Below, in pieces: positions 33,266 to 41,027 of a DNA stretch of 64,000 nucleotides (the stretch's first letter is position 1; each line of letters begins with the position of its first letter). The notes beneath the pieces were generated by a model, which worked only from the letters and a program-made list of their open reading frames with translations, was not told the DNA's origin and ran no database searches. The stretch is from Pinibacter sp031553495 (GTDB taxonomy: Bacteria > Bacteroidota > Bacteroidia > Chitinophagales > Chitinophagaceae): NCBI GenBank assembly GCA_031553495.1, contig JAVBLN010000046.1, positions 1-64,000 on the forward strand, in the 5' to 3' direction. The position numbers were made by a program, and so were the translations under genes.

Positions 33266-33390
33266 GCTCAATGTTTTTGAATAATTAACAATGAGCCTTC
33301 GGAAAACTGAATGAGGATAGAAACATAAAAGCCATCTGCAGTCTGGCATTTACATCCCATGCTTTTCACCCGAAAGCTTTGAATGAAACT

Positions 33391-33554
33391 TGTACGCGGC
33401 AGGTCTTCTGGCTTGCGCTCATGCTGAAATCCTTCCCGATTAAACAGTGGCTTTATTTCAGTAGTGTGAAAACTCACAAACGCTTACAGCTACGGGGATA
33501 GCGCCGGATTCGCACCGGACTTCCCTTTTAATGGCATTATATGCCAACCATGTA
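33391..33554 (-). ncRNA. Cobalamin (AdoCbl) riboswitch
   Basis: Read on the minus strand the order is GGTTGGCATATAATGCCATT, GGGAAGTCCGGTGCGAATCC, GGCGCTATCCCCGTAGCTG, a variable helix TGTGAGTTTTCACACTACTG, GGGAAGGATTTCAGCATGAG and the B12 box GCAAGCCAGAAGACCTGCC. These are the conserved segments of the cobalamin aptamer. It precedes the btuB-like gene by 125-130 nt. When B12 is bound, expression of the receptor should drop. The mechanism (terminator or start sequestration) is not evident. Confidence 0.95.
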
Positions 33555-33595
33555 CGAAGCGCAAATGTAGTATAATTTGAAAGAAGGTAAAAATT

Positions 33596-33706
33596 AGTTG
33601 AAAATTGAAAATTGAAAGCGCTTGAATTGTTACCAACCCTTGTGTGCCTTGTGCTTTCCTGGTGAACCTTGTGGTTAACTCTTCTCCAATTTCAAATTTC
33701 AAATCC
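33596..33706. repeat. Tandem repeats upstream of coaX
   Basis: GTTGAAA/ATTGAAA/ATTGAAA (33597-33620), an AACCAC-type tract with about 9-bp period CCTTGTGTG/CCTTGTGCT (33633-33678), and ATTTCAA/ATTTCAA (33686-33702). No K-element is present in this gap. Confidence 0.65.
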
Positions 33707-33735
33707 TTACTTTTGATGCCACTAAAAAAAGTAAC

Positions 33736-34467
33736 GTGGACATAACCATTTGTTTTGATTTCGGAAATACTCGTTTGAAATATGCTGTATTTCAAGATTC
33801 ACAACTCATCGAAATTGCAAATCTCGAAACAGCTTCCCCGTCGGAGATTGAGATGCTTTTAAAAGAATTGCAACCACAAAAATCTATTTTGTCTTCTGTA
33901 ATCAACCATGATGAAGCTATTGAAAAACAATTGGCAGCCTGTACTAATTTTCATAAACTTTCGCACCTCACTAAGCTTAACTTTACCACACCTATTGCAA
34001 AGCCTGAAACCATTGGCGCCGACAGGCTCGCACTGATTGCCGCGGCAGTAAATCTTTTTCCTGATAAACATAATCTTGTTATAGCGCTCGGCACTTGCAT
34101 TACCTACAATTTTGTTAATAAAAATCACGAATTCATAGGTGGCAGTATTTCCCCGGGAATGGATATGCGCTTTAAAAGCCTGCAAACTTTTACCGCCAGG
34201 TTGCCCCTGGTCAAGGAAGACTGGAACTTTCCGCTTATTGGCTATAACACTACCACCAATATTCTCAGCGGAGTTATAATGGGAATGGCGAAGGAGATTG
34301 ACGGCATTGCAGAAGCCTATCGGGAGAAATACAGCAATTTCAATGTTATGCTTACAGGTGGAAATGCAGAATACTTTGCGCAACATTTAAGCACTCAATT
34401 AACCATTGATACCAACTTGCTTTTTAAAGGCTTATATGCCTTGAGCGAAGCCAATAAGCTAAAATAG
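33736..34467 (+). CDS. coaX: Type III pantothenate kinase
   Basis: CoaX phosphorylates pantothenate, the first step of CoA synthesis, using an ASKHA-fold active site. The 243-residue protein has the phosphate-1 motif FDFGNTRLKYA, the substrate-binding GADRLALIAAA and the second nucleotide motif ALGTCITYNFV, followed by GGSISPGMDMRFKSL and VMLTGGNAEYF. These match type III kinases, and no type I or II PanK motif is present. The start codon is GTG at 33736. It is divergent from the btuB-like gene. Tandem heptamers begin a few bases after its stop. Confidence 0.94.
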   Translation: MDITICFDFGNTRLKYAVFQDSQLIEIANLETASPSEIEMLLKELQPQKSILSSVINHDEAIEKQLAACTNFHKLSHLTKLNFTTPIAKPETIGADRLALIAAAVNLFPDKHNLVIALGTCITYNFVNKNHEFIGGSISPGMDMRFKSLQTFTARLPLVKEDWNFPLIGYNTTTNILSGVIMGMAKEIDGIAEAYREKYSNFNVMLTGGNAEYFAQHLSTQLTIDTNLLFKGLYALSEANKLK

Positions 34468-34472
34468 ATGGA

Positions 34473-34604
34473 GAATGCTTTATAGTTGAAAATTGAAAAT
34501 TGAAAGTTGAAAGTGCTTTAAACATATATTGCAAGCAAAAAGAAATGCACTCATTACTCATAACTCAAAACTCATAACTCAAAACTCAAAACTCAAAACT
34601 CGCC
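34473..34604. repeat. Composite of 7-bp repeats downstream of coaX
   Basis: GGAGAATGCTTTATAGTTG, then ATTGAAA/ATTGAAA/GTTGAAA, AGTGCTTTAAACATATATTG, then CTCATAA/CTCAAAA words eight units long (34546-34602). It has the same module order as 15637-15794. Confidence 0.78.
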
Positions 34605-34679
34605 CCATAGCATTCCAACCGTACAAGTGAGTGACACAACGATGCTCAATAGTATCACTACCGCCGGTCCCCAAAAAAA
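34605..34679 (-). repeat. K-element 18, A-last, box type A
   Basis: TAGCATTCCAACCGTACAAG, GTGAGTGACACAACGATGC, TCAATAGTATCACTACCGCC, GGTCCCC, A7. It is followed by CTCAAATCTCAAATCTC heptamers (34718-34740) before lutB. Confidence 0.92.
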
Positions 34680-34791
34680 CATCTTAAAACAGCCCGAAGT
34701 ACAACGATCTAAAAGCATCTCAAATCTCAAATCTCAAATTTCATATTCCTTAGTCATTTTTCAATATGGCAACATTTCTTAATTTTACCTC

Positions 34792-36168
34792 ATGTCAGAA
34801 CATGCTTCATCATTTATTGCTAAAAGCACTATAAAATCCGCTGATCTTGATCATCGCAAAAAAATCAATTTCAATATTGGTAAGTACAACGCGGCTGTTC
34901 CGGTGGGTAAACAACAGTTTGCAGATGTAACTACTGCTCGCGAACGCGCCAAAAACATTAAATGGCGGGCTATAGAAACACTCGATAAACAGTTGGAAGA
35001 GTTTGAAGCCAACATCACAAAACGAGGCGCCAAAGTGATTTGGGCGGAAAACGCGCAGCAGGTCCTTATTGAAATTCTTCAAATTTGCAAAGCAAAAAAT
35101 TGCCGGTCTATTGTGAAAAGCAAAAGCATGGTAACGGAAGAAATTAAGCTAAACGATTTTTTGCACGAGCATGGAATAGAAAGCGTTGAAACTGATTTGG
35201 GAGAATATATTCAACAACTGGATGAGGAACCTCCATACCACATTGTAACGCCGGCCATGCACAAAAGCAAGGAGGATGTTGCTAAATTATTTTCAGAAAA
35301 ACTGGGAACCGACGCAAAACTTTCACCGGAGGAACTTACATTAGTTGCAAGAGCAAAACTGCGCGAAAAATATGTGCAGGCTGAAATAGGCATTACCGGC
35401 GCTAATTTTATTATAAGCGATATTGGAGGAATTGCGGTAACCGAAAATGAAGGCAATGGCAGATTAAGTTGTAGCTGGCCTAAAACACATATTGTGATTG
35501 CCGGCATTGAAAAAGTAATTCCATCTATGACGGATCTGGGTCTGTTTTGGCCGCTGCTCGCCACTTTCGGAACCGGTCAGAAAATCACCTCTTACAACAC
35601 AATTATTAGTGGTCCGCGCTGCGAAGGCGAGCCGGATGGCCCTGATGAGATGTATGTAATATTGCTTGATAACGGCAGAACAAATTTGCTGGCCAATCCT
35701 AAAACACGCGAAAGCCTTTACTGCATACGTTGCGGAGCTTGCCTGAACGCTTGCCCGGTTTATAAAAACATTGGCGGACATACTTATGAAACCACTTATA
35801 GCGGCCCAATTGGCTCTGTAATTACACCTCATTTGAAAGACTTAGGCGAATGGAAGCATTTAAGCTACGCCTCCTCATTATGTGGCAACTGCACCGAAGT
35901 GTGCGCGGTGAAAATCAACTTGCATGAAATACTGCTTGAAAACAGGTATGAAGCCGTAGAGCATGGCGAAGCCGCCTGGAGCGAAAAATTTGCCTGGAAA
36001 ATATGGAAGCAGGTAAGTCTTCACAGAAGTATGATGAACATGGGCAACACCAAAATCAAAAACCTTATGGTGAACAAAGTATTTAAAGGCTGGACCGCCA
36101 CCCGCGCCGATCTTGATTTTCCCGCCAAAACATTTAACGAAATGTGGAAAGAAAGGGAGAAAAAATGA
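34792..36168 (+). CDS. lutB: LutB/LldF family iron-sulfur protein
   Basis: A 458-residue protein with an N-terminal LUD domain (about 60-290, including KSKSMVTEEIKLNDFL and EIGITGANFIISDIGG). A ferredoxin-like domain with two 4Fe-4S clusters follows: CIRCGACLNACP (near 313) and LCGNCTEVCAVKI (near 363). The helical tail is typical of LutB/LldF. In Bacillus, LutABC oxidises L-lactate and passes electrons through LutB. Here neither lutA nor lutC is adjacent, so partner subunits must be encoded elsewhere. The downstream 8-bp repeat starts at the stop codon. Confidence 0.92.
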   Translation: MSEHASSFIAKSTIKSADLDHRKKINFNIGKYNAAVPVGKQQFADVTTARERAKNIKWRAIETLDKQLEEFEANITKRGAKVIWAENAQQVLIEILQICKAKNCRSIVKSKSMVTEEIKLNDFLHEHGIESVETDLGEYIQQLDEEPPYHIVTPAMHKSKEDVAKLFSEKLGTDAKLSPEELTLVARAKLREKYVQAEIGITGANFIISDIGGIAVTENEGNGRLSCSWPKTHIVIAGIEKVIPSMTDLGLFWPLLATFGTGQKITSYNTIISGPRCEGEPDGPDEMYVILLDNGRTNLLANPKTRESLYCIRCGACLNACPVYKNIGGHTYETTYSGPIGSVITPHLKDLGEWKHLSYASSLCGNCTEVCAVKINLHEILLENRYEAVEHGEAAWSEKFAWKIWKQVSLHRSMMNMGNTKIKNLMVNKVFKGWTATRADLDFPAKTFNEMWKEREKK

Positions 36169-36169
36169 G

Positions 36170-36202
36170 AATGTGGAAATGTGGGAAATGTGAAAATGTG
36201 GT
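36170..36202. repeat. 8-bp tandem repeat at the lutB stop codon
   Basis: AATGTGG/AAATGTGG/GAAATGTG/AAAATGTGG, starting 2 bases after the TGA. It is a Chitinophagaceae-style 8-bp word also seen near 44775-44825. Confidence 0.65.
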
Positions 36203-36289
36203 TCAATGCGAGGCTAGTCCTAAGTTAGCTCAAGCGTAGTAGTATAACTTCTATGTGTTGCTAAATATGTGTTTGCTAAGCGCATATCG

Positions 36290-36368
36290 TTTTTTGGGCG
36301 CCGGCTTTTGTAACTCCGATTAAGCATCGTTGTGTCACTCACTTGTACGGCAGTAATGCTATTCAGCG
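36290..36368 (+). repeat. K-element 19, T-first, box type A
   Basis: T6, GGGCGCCGGCTTTTGTAACT, CCGATTAAGCATCG, TTGTGTCACTCACTTGTAC, GGCAGTAATGCTATTCAGC. The left module has changed while box and right module are intact. Confidence 0.9.
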
Positions 36369-36464
36369 AATTATCAAATCATTGAATTATTGATCGTAGC
36401 ATCGCACTTCCACATTCTCACATTATACACTATATTCAAAACACAAAAGAAAAGTTCGCCTCAA

Positions 36465-36508
36465 GCATTTTCAAATTTTCAAATTAGCAAATTTTCAAAT
36501 TCATTTTC
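36465..36508. repeat. 8-bp tandem repeat running to the DfsB-like stop codon
   Basis: TTTTCAAA/TTTTCAAA/TTAGCAAA/TTTTCAAA, ending within 5 bp of the minus-strand stop codon at 36512. Confidence 0.65.
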
Positions 36509-36511
36509 ACA

Positions 36512-37012
36512 TTATTTCTGCAAGCACTTTTTTAAAAATTTCAATGCCCAATCGTAATGGCTGGAAGTGGCAGAAACAAAGTAAGCGCCTAATGAAGTAG
36601 TGCCCGTCCATTTATATTTTTTCTTTTCGAATAATTCTTCATCGGTATGCTTTGCTATTAACTGCTGAACTTTTTTATGTGATTGAGCCAGTAACTTTTT
36701 TACTTCTGCCAATGGGGTGGTATTATACTGTTCCCAAATCTTTTTATTGAAATCGGGCAGTGTTTTCCAGGTGTATCCTTTTGCAGGCATATCGGGTTTT
36801 TGCCCGCTCATGCCGGTTTTATACCATTCCAGCATCAACAAATGCCAGTGATGCAAATGCGCGAACACATCCCGTATATTCCGGTTCATATGGCCTTTTG
36901 GGAATTCCGCGTTCAATTCTTTTTCCGATAATGAATCGTGGACAAATATCAGCTTTTCGAAATTTTTTGAACTCAGTTCCAGAAGATCTTTTTTACAGGT
37001 GGGTCGTGGCAT
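36512..37012 (-). CDS. ClbS/DfsB family four-helix bundle protein
   Basis: A 166-residue protein of the ClbS/DfsB (DUF1706) family within the DinB-like four-helix bundle fold. The start MPRPTCKKDLLELSSKNFEK is family-typical, followed by FPKGHMNRNIRDVFAHLHHWHLLML with conserved histidines and YTWKTLPDFNKKIW. ClbS is a cyclopropane hydrolase protecting against colibactin. Most family members have no proven role, so only membership is claimed. The ATG at 37012 is chosen because the longer frame starts inside heptamer repeats. Lone gene bracketed by K-elements 19 and 20. Confidence 0.84.
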   Translation of the reverse strand: MPRPTCKKDLLELSSKNFEKLIFVHDSLSEKELNAEFPKGHMNRNIRDVFAHLHHWHLLMLEWYKTGMSGQKPDMPAKGYTWKTLPDFNKKIWEQYNTTPLAEVKKLLAQSHKKVQQLIAKHTDEELFEKKKYKWTGTTSLGAYFVSATSSHYDWALKFLKKCLQK

Positions 37013-37079
37013 AATAGTTATTTTTAAAAGGTGGTATATGTTGTCAATAGCGGTAATTTCACGCAAAGCTCGCAAAAAT

Positions 37080-37165
37080 CTTTTCTGACTTCTGATTTCT
37101 GACTTCGATAATGCCTGCCTGTACTTCAACACCGGCAACTGGTAACCGGCAACTGGCAACTTTCT
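37080..37165. repeat. 7-bp repeats upstream of the DfsB-like gene
   Basis: CTTCTGA/TTTCTGA words, then ACCGGCA/ACTGGTA/ACCGGCA/ACTGGCA. They lead into K-element 20. Confidence 0.72.
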
Positions 37166-37184
37166 CTGCTGCCCACTGTAAACC

Positions 37185-37263
37185 GCTCAATAGTATTCCT
37201 GCTGTACAAGTGAGTGACACAACCGGAGCCTAATAGTAGCACTACCGCTGGTCCCAAAAAAAA
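37185..37263 (-). repeat. K-element 20, A-last, box type A
   Basis: CGCTCAATAGTATTCCTGCT, GTACAAGTGAGTGACACAAC, CGGAGCCTAATAGTAGCAC (CTCCGG variant), TACCGCTGGTCCC, A8. It continues into a conserved arm at 37264-37391. Confidence 0.92.
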
Positions 37264-37391
37264 TTTAATCAAAAAACTAACTTAAACGCACACACGTACT
37301 TAAATAATCTCTTTACATAAAGCTCCGTAGATTACAATCATAACCCCAGTCACACAACAATCTCAAATCTCAGATCTCAAATCTCAAATTT
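37264..37391 (-). repeat. Conserved arm attached to K-element 20
   Basis: About 96 bp with over 80% identity by eye to the arms at 40431-40526 (inverted) and 40895-41002, including the segment complementary to TCTACGGAGCTTTATGT, then CTCAAAT/CTCAGAT heptamers to 37391. It fills most of the gap before the porP gene. Confidence 0.85.
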
Positions 37392-37420
37392 GGCACTGCG
37401 TAACACAAGTAGGCAGCTTC

Positions 37421-38446
37421 TTAAAATTTCGGACATGGAATACCTTTTCTTCCGTCGCTTGGTTTCCTAATGTAAATTAGTGATATTTCTATACCGCCGC
37501 GGCTTTGGCTGGCTGCTTTCAATTTGGAAATATTTATGTCATAAGTAGCGCCCAGCCTAAAATCGCCAAATTCGAGGCCGAGGTAAGGAATGATAGCATC
37601 ACTTAGGCGCACCCAGCTTCCCACATAAAAGTTAGTAGGGTTTTCTTCATCGCCACTGGCATTGAGCGCCACGGCGCCGCCAAATACTGTTTCGAAGGCG
37701 CCGCTCTGCCTGCTATGTAACGCACTTAAGTGCACCACCGCATTTGGCGCCACAGGAAAATATCCGCCCGCATGAAATGTAACCCGCGGATCCAGCACAT
37801 AATAACCATTGGTAAATGATTCTTTAGGCCTGTTGATATGATAAACCGAAAAGCCGGCATAAAAATTATTATAACCGGTGGTGGAGCCGCTATACAGTGC
37901 CCCGGCGTTAAAGTCGAAGTAGTTTATGTTGATCTTGGTTTTATCAAAGGTTTCTCCACTTGGGTTTGTCCAGTTGCCATCAAGATCCAATTGGTTTTCA
38001 AAATGCAGTTGGGAGGCATCAAGCCTTTTATTGGTATATGCACCCTGGAACCCGACGCCTATTTGATGCAGGCCGTCTTCATCTAAACCTTTATGATACG
38101 ATGTGGAAAATGACAGGAAATTGCTGGTTAAAATACCATTAGCGGTTCTGTCGGTCATTGCCATAACACCCACGCCCCATGTATCGGAATAAGGAAGCCT
38201 GCCTGCGAAAATAGGAGCATCTACAGACAGTGTGGATGTAATAAAAGCCTTGCTGATAGACGGCCATTGATTGCGATAATTGCCTGCAGCCCGCAGTATT
38301 CCGTCGAATTTTCCCGTAAGCGCCGGATTTAATGTGAGCGGAGACGCGAAAAATTGTGAAAAATGCGGATCCTGACTAAACGATTGCAAAGCCATTAACA
38401 ATCCCGCCAAACAAATAAAAACAGTCTTTTTCATCAGCAACTTCAT
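37421..38446 (-). CDS. PorP/SprF family type IX secretion membrane protein
   Basis: A 341-residue outer-membrane beta-barrel protein. The signal peptide (KKTVFICLAGLLMALQSFSQ) is followed by DPHFSQFFASPLTLNPALTG, which is diagnostic of the PorP/SprF family. Alternating beta-strands continue to the end, with GVGVMAMTDRTANG and GFSVYHINRPKESF as typical segments. SprF-like proteins help the type IX system secrete specific partner adhesins and are usually encoded directly after the partner. No large adhesin gene flanks this one, so the partner is unknown. A possible second start (four residues later) would not change the signal peptide. Confidence 0.92.
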   Translation of the reverse strand: MKLLMKKTVFICLAGLLMALQSFSQDPHFSQFFASPLTLNPALTGKFDGILRAAGNYRNQWPSISKAFITSTLSVDAPIFAGRLPYSDTWGVGVMAMTDRTANGILTSNFLSFSTSYHKGLDEDGLHQIGVGFQGAYTNKRLDASQLHFENQLDLDGNWTNPSGETFDKTKININYFDFNAGALYSGSTTGYNNFYAGFSVYHINRPKESFTNGYYVLDPRVTFHAGGYFPVAPNAVVHLSALHSRQSGAFETVFGGAVALNASGDEENPTNFYVGSWVRLSDAIIPYLGLEFGDFRLGATYDINISKLKAASQSRGGIEISLIYIRKPSDGRKGIPCPKF

Positions 38447-38545
38447 TTAGGGCAAATTCTTCAGAAACAGGCACTGAGGTATTTTCTGGATTAAATTACT
38501 TTTTAAAAGCTAACTTTTTCTAAAGGTTAAGGTAAAACAATTTTT

Positions 38546-39196
38546 TTACATCTGAACTTTATTTCCGAATGCCAGGTCGCCTGCATCACCCAGGCCGGGA
38601 ACAATGTAACCCTTCGCTGTTAATTCATCATCTATTGACCCGCACCATATTTTTGCTTTCGGTTCGCTACGAAGCACATATTCAATGCCTACAGTGCAGG
38701 CTATGGCGCAAACGATATGAATTTCCGAAGGACGACCTTCATCTCGCAAATATTGAATGGTTTTAACCAGTGAAGCGCCCGTAGCCAGCATTGGATCTGA
38801 AATGATCAAAGTTCTATCCTCAACTTCGGGGCAGGAAATGTACTCAAGGCTTATTTCGAAAGAGCCGTCTTTATTATGTTTTCTGTATGCCGAAATAAAA
38901 GCATTGTCCGCTTTATCAAAATAATTTAGCAACCCCTGGTGCAGCGGAAGCCCCGCTCTTAAAATGGTGGCCAATACCGGTTGTTTGCTAAGCAGGTTAC
39001 AAACAGAAATGCCCAGCGGAGTTTGAATTTCCGTAGGTGTATAAGGCAAAATTTTACTTATTTCAATGGCCGCCACCTCACCAATCCGCTCAAGATTGCG
39101 CCGGAAGCGCATTCTATCGTCCTGAACATCTACATTGCGCAACTCGGAAACCCAATCGCTTAATAAGGAATATTGCTTACTTAAGTTTACAACCAT
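38546..39196 (-). CDS. upp: Uracil phosphoribosyltransferase
   Basis: Salvage enzyme making UMP from uracil and PRPP in the cytoplasm. The 216 residues include the PRPP-binding loop LIISDPMLATGASLVKTI (Asp and Thr-Gly contacts), the flexible RAGLPLHQGLLNYF region and the uracil-binding C-terminus YIVPGLGDAGDLAFG, all characteristic of Upp. It is downstream of, and divergent from, anmK, and followed on the same strand by porP 100 bp away. Confidence 0.95.
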   Translation of the reverse strand: MVVNLSKQYSLLSDWVSELRNVDVQDDRMRFRRNLERIGEVAAIEISKILPYTPTEIQTPLGISVCNLLSKQPVLATILRAGLPLHQGLLNYFDKADNAFISAYRKHNKDGSFEISLEYISCPEVEDRTLIISDPMLATGASLVKTIQYLRDEGRPSEIHIVCAIACTVGIEYVLRSEPKAKIWCGSIDDELTAKGYIVPGLGDAGDLAFGNKVQM

Positions 39197-39300
39197 TTAA
39201 CTTTGACTTTTGAATGAATAAATTTCAAATTTGCTTTCAAAACTATGACCTTTCGGCTTAATAACACTGATTTCAATCAATAATGTAAATATTAATAAAA

Positions 39301-40404
39301 ATGGTTTACAAAGCTATCGGACTAATGAGTGGCAGTTCGCTCGACGGACTGGATATAGCATACGTTCATTTCCATGAAACCGGCGGAAAATGGAGCTATG
39401 AAGTTATACATGCGATTACTTATACATATACAAGTGACTGGCGCAAAGCGCTAAAAAACGCCGGCTCGCTTTCCGCCTTCGAATTTCAACTTTTGCATAC
39501 GAAATTCGGCAGGTTTATTGGAGAGCAGGTTAATCAATTTATTAGCGATTTCGATTTATATCACAAAGTGCATCTGATAGCTTCTCACGGCCATACGGTA
39601 TTTCACGCGCCCAGGCAAAAAACTACCTGCCAGATAGGCGATGGCGCCTCCATTGCCGCAATTACAGAATTGCCGGTAGTAAGCGATCTGCGGATCCTGG
39701 ATGTGGCGCTTGGCGGCCAGGGCGCACCTATTGTGCCTATTGGCGAAAAACTTTTGATGGGTAATTATAATTTCTTTTTGAATATTGGCGGCATCACAAA
39801 CATTTCATTTAATGGCCCTGAAAAGTATATTGCTTTTGACGTGTGCCCGGCTAACAGGGTGCTGGATATGTTTGCCAAAAAAGAAAACCAACTGTATGAT
39901 GAAGATGGCAGAATGGCTGCCGCCGGCACAGTTAATGAAAATGCATTACACCAGCTTTCGCAACTGGAATATTACCATTTACCATATCCAAAATCGCTGG
40001 CTAATGATTTTGGAATTGATGTGGTTTATCCGCTTATCAATAGTTATGGATTATCAACAGAGGATGCGCTTGCCACACATGTAGAACATATCGCGCTGCA
40101 AACCAAAAACGCGGCGCTGCAGATCCTGAACGATTTTTCGCTAACGGGAAATGAGTATAATTTATTGGTATCCGGTGGCGGTGCACTGAACGATTTTTTG
40201 GTAAGCCGGTTACGCCATCATTTGGGTCACATAAATATTCACGTGCAAATGCCTGACCGCACACTGGTTGAGTTTAAAGAAGCTATTATCATGGCGCTTT
40301 TAGGCATACTGCGTTGGCGTGAAGAATGCAACGTTCTCTCCACCGTTACCGGTGCAAAACGCAACAGCATCGGCGGTGCACTGTGGCTGGGCGTGGAAGC
40401 GTGA
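39301..40404 (+). CDS. anmK: Anhydro-N-acetylmuramic acid kinase
   Basis: AnmK phosphorylates and hydrolyses 1,6-anhydro-MurNAc from cell-wall turnover to MurNAc-6-phosphate. The 367-residue ASKHA kinase has the phosphate motif GLMSGSSLDGLDIAY, SHGHTVFHAP and QIGDGASIAAITELPVVSD. The strand FLNIGGITNIS and the C-terminal LLVSGGGALNDFLVSRL complete the nucleotide site. Family length and motifs are complete. Its stop codon merges with the heptamer tract that begins a 620-bp inverted-repeat region. Confidence 0.96.
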   Translation: MVYKAIGLMSGSSLDGLDIAYVHFHETGGKWSYEVIHAITYTYTSDWRKALKNAGSLSAFEFQLLHTKFGRFIGEQVNQFISDFDLYHKVHLIASHGHTVFHAPRQKTTCQIGDGASIAAITELPVVSDLRILDVALGGQGAPIVPIGEKLLMGNYNFFLNIGGITNISFNGPEKYIAFDVCPANRVLDMFAKKENQLYDEDGRMAAAGTVNENALHQLSQLEYYHLPYPKSLANDFGIDVVYPLINSYGLSTEDALATHVEHIALQTKNAALQILNDFSLTGNEYNLLVSGGGALNDFLVSRLRHHLGHINIHVQMPDRTLVEFKEAIIMALLGILRWREECNVLSTVTGAKRNSIGGALWLGVEA

Positions 40405-40526
40405 GAGATTTGAAATTTGAGATTTGAGATTGCTGTGTGATTGGGATGATGATTGTAATCTATAGAGCTTTATGTAAAAAGATTATTTGATTTCATGTGT
40501 GCGTTTAAGTTAGTTTTTGTATAAGA
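40404..40526 (+). repeat. Left arm of large inverted repeat
   Basis: TTTGAAA/TTTGAGA heptamers start at the anmK stop codon, then an arm containing GATGATGATTGTAATC and AGAGCTTTATGTAAAAAGAT. It matches the reverse complement of 40895-41027 at nearly 90% identity by eye. Confidence 0.88.
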
Positions 40527-40603
40527 TTTTTTTTGGGACCGGCGGTAGTGCTACTATTAAGCAGCGTTGTGTCACTCACTTGTACGGCAGGAATGCTATG
40601 GGG
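40527..40603 (+). repeat. K-element 21, T-first, box type A
   Basis: T8, GGGACCGGCGGTAGTGCTAC, TATTAAGCAGCG, TTGTGTCACTCACTTGTAC, GGCAGGAATGCTATGGGG. It belongs to the left half of the 200-bp inverted repeat. Confidence 0.94.
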
Positions 40604-40819
40604 CTGCCTCATCCCCAGCCCTTCTCCAAAGGAGAAGGGAGTGCCGTGCACAAAGCGGATATTCATAGTCTCAACAATTTTTTTCAACTTTCGTCTCTAA
40701 TCGCTTTCAGCGGCTCATGCATACAGCTTCAACTTTTTACTGCCTTCTGTTTTCTGTCTTCTGAACTATGATTTCTCTACTGCCTACTCATTACTCAAAA
40801 CTCATCACTCATAACTTGT
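40604..40819. repeat. Central spacer of large inverted repeat
   Basis: It contains the perfect hairpin CCCTTCTCC-AAA-GGAGAAGGG (40619-40639) and, to the right, CTTCTGT/TTTCTGT/CTTCTGA and CTCAAAA/CTCATCA/CTCATAA heptamers. No believable gene. The hairpin resembles palindromes I have seen between Bacteroidota genes. Confidence 0.75.
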
Positions 40820-40894
40820 TGAATAGCATTCCTGCCGTACAAGTGAGTGACACAACGATGCTTAATCAAGGTACTACCGCCGGTTCCAAAAAAA
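40820..40894 (-). repeat. K-element 22, A-last, box type A
   Basis: GAATAGCATTCCTGCC, GTACAAGTGAGTGACACAAC, GATGCTTAATCAAGGTACTA, CCGCCGGTTCC, A8. Right half of the inverted repeat. Confidence 0.94.
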
Positions 40895-41027
40895 TAAAAT
40901 TCTTTAAGAAAACTTACTTAAACGAACACACGAAACCAAATAATCTTTTTACATAAAGCTCTATGGATTACCATCATCATCCCACTCACACAACAATTTC
41001 AAATTTGAAATTTCAAATCTCAAATTA
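40895..41027 (-). repeat. Right arm of large inverted repeat
   Basis: Reverse complement of the left arm (40404-40526). It ends in TTTCAAA/TTTGAAA/TTTCAAA heptamers (41003-41027) that overlap the minus-strand stop codon of the EEP gene. The whole anmK-EEP gap is therefore repeat DNA from stop codon to stop codon. Confidence 0.88.
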
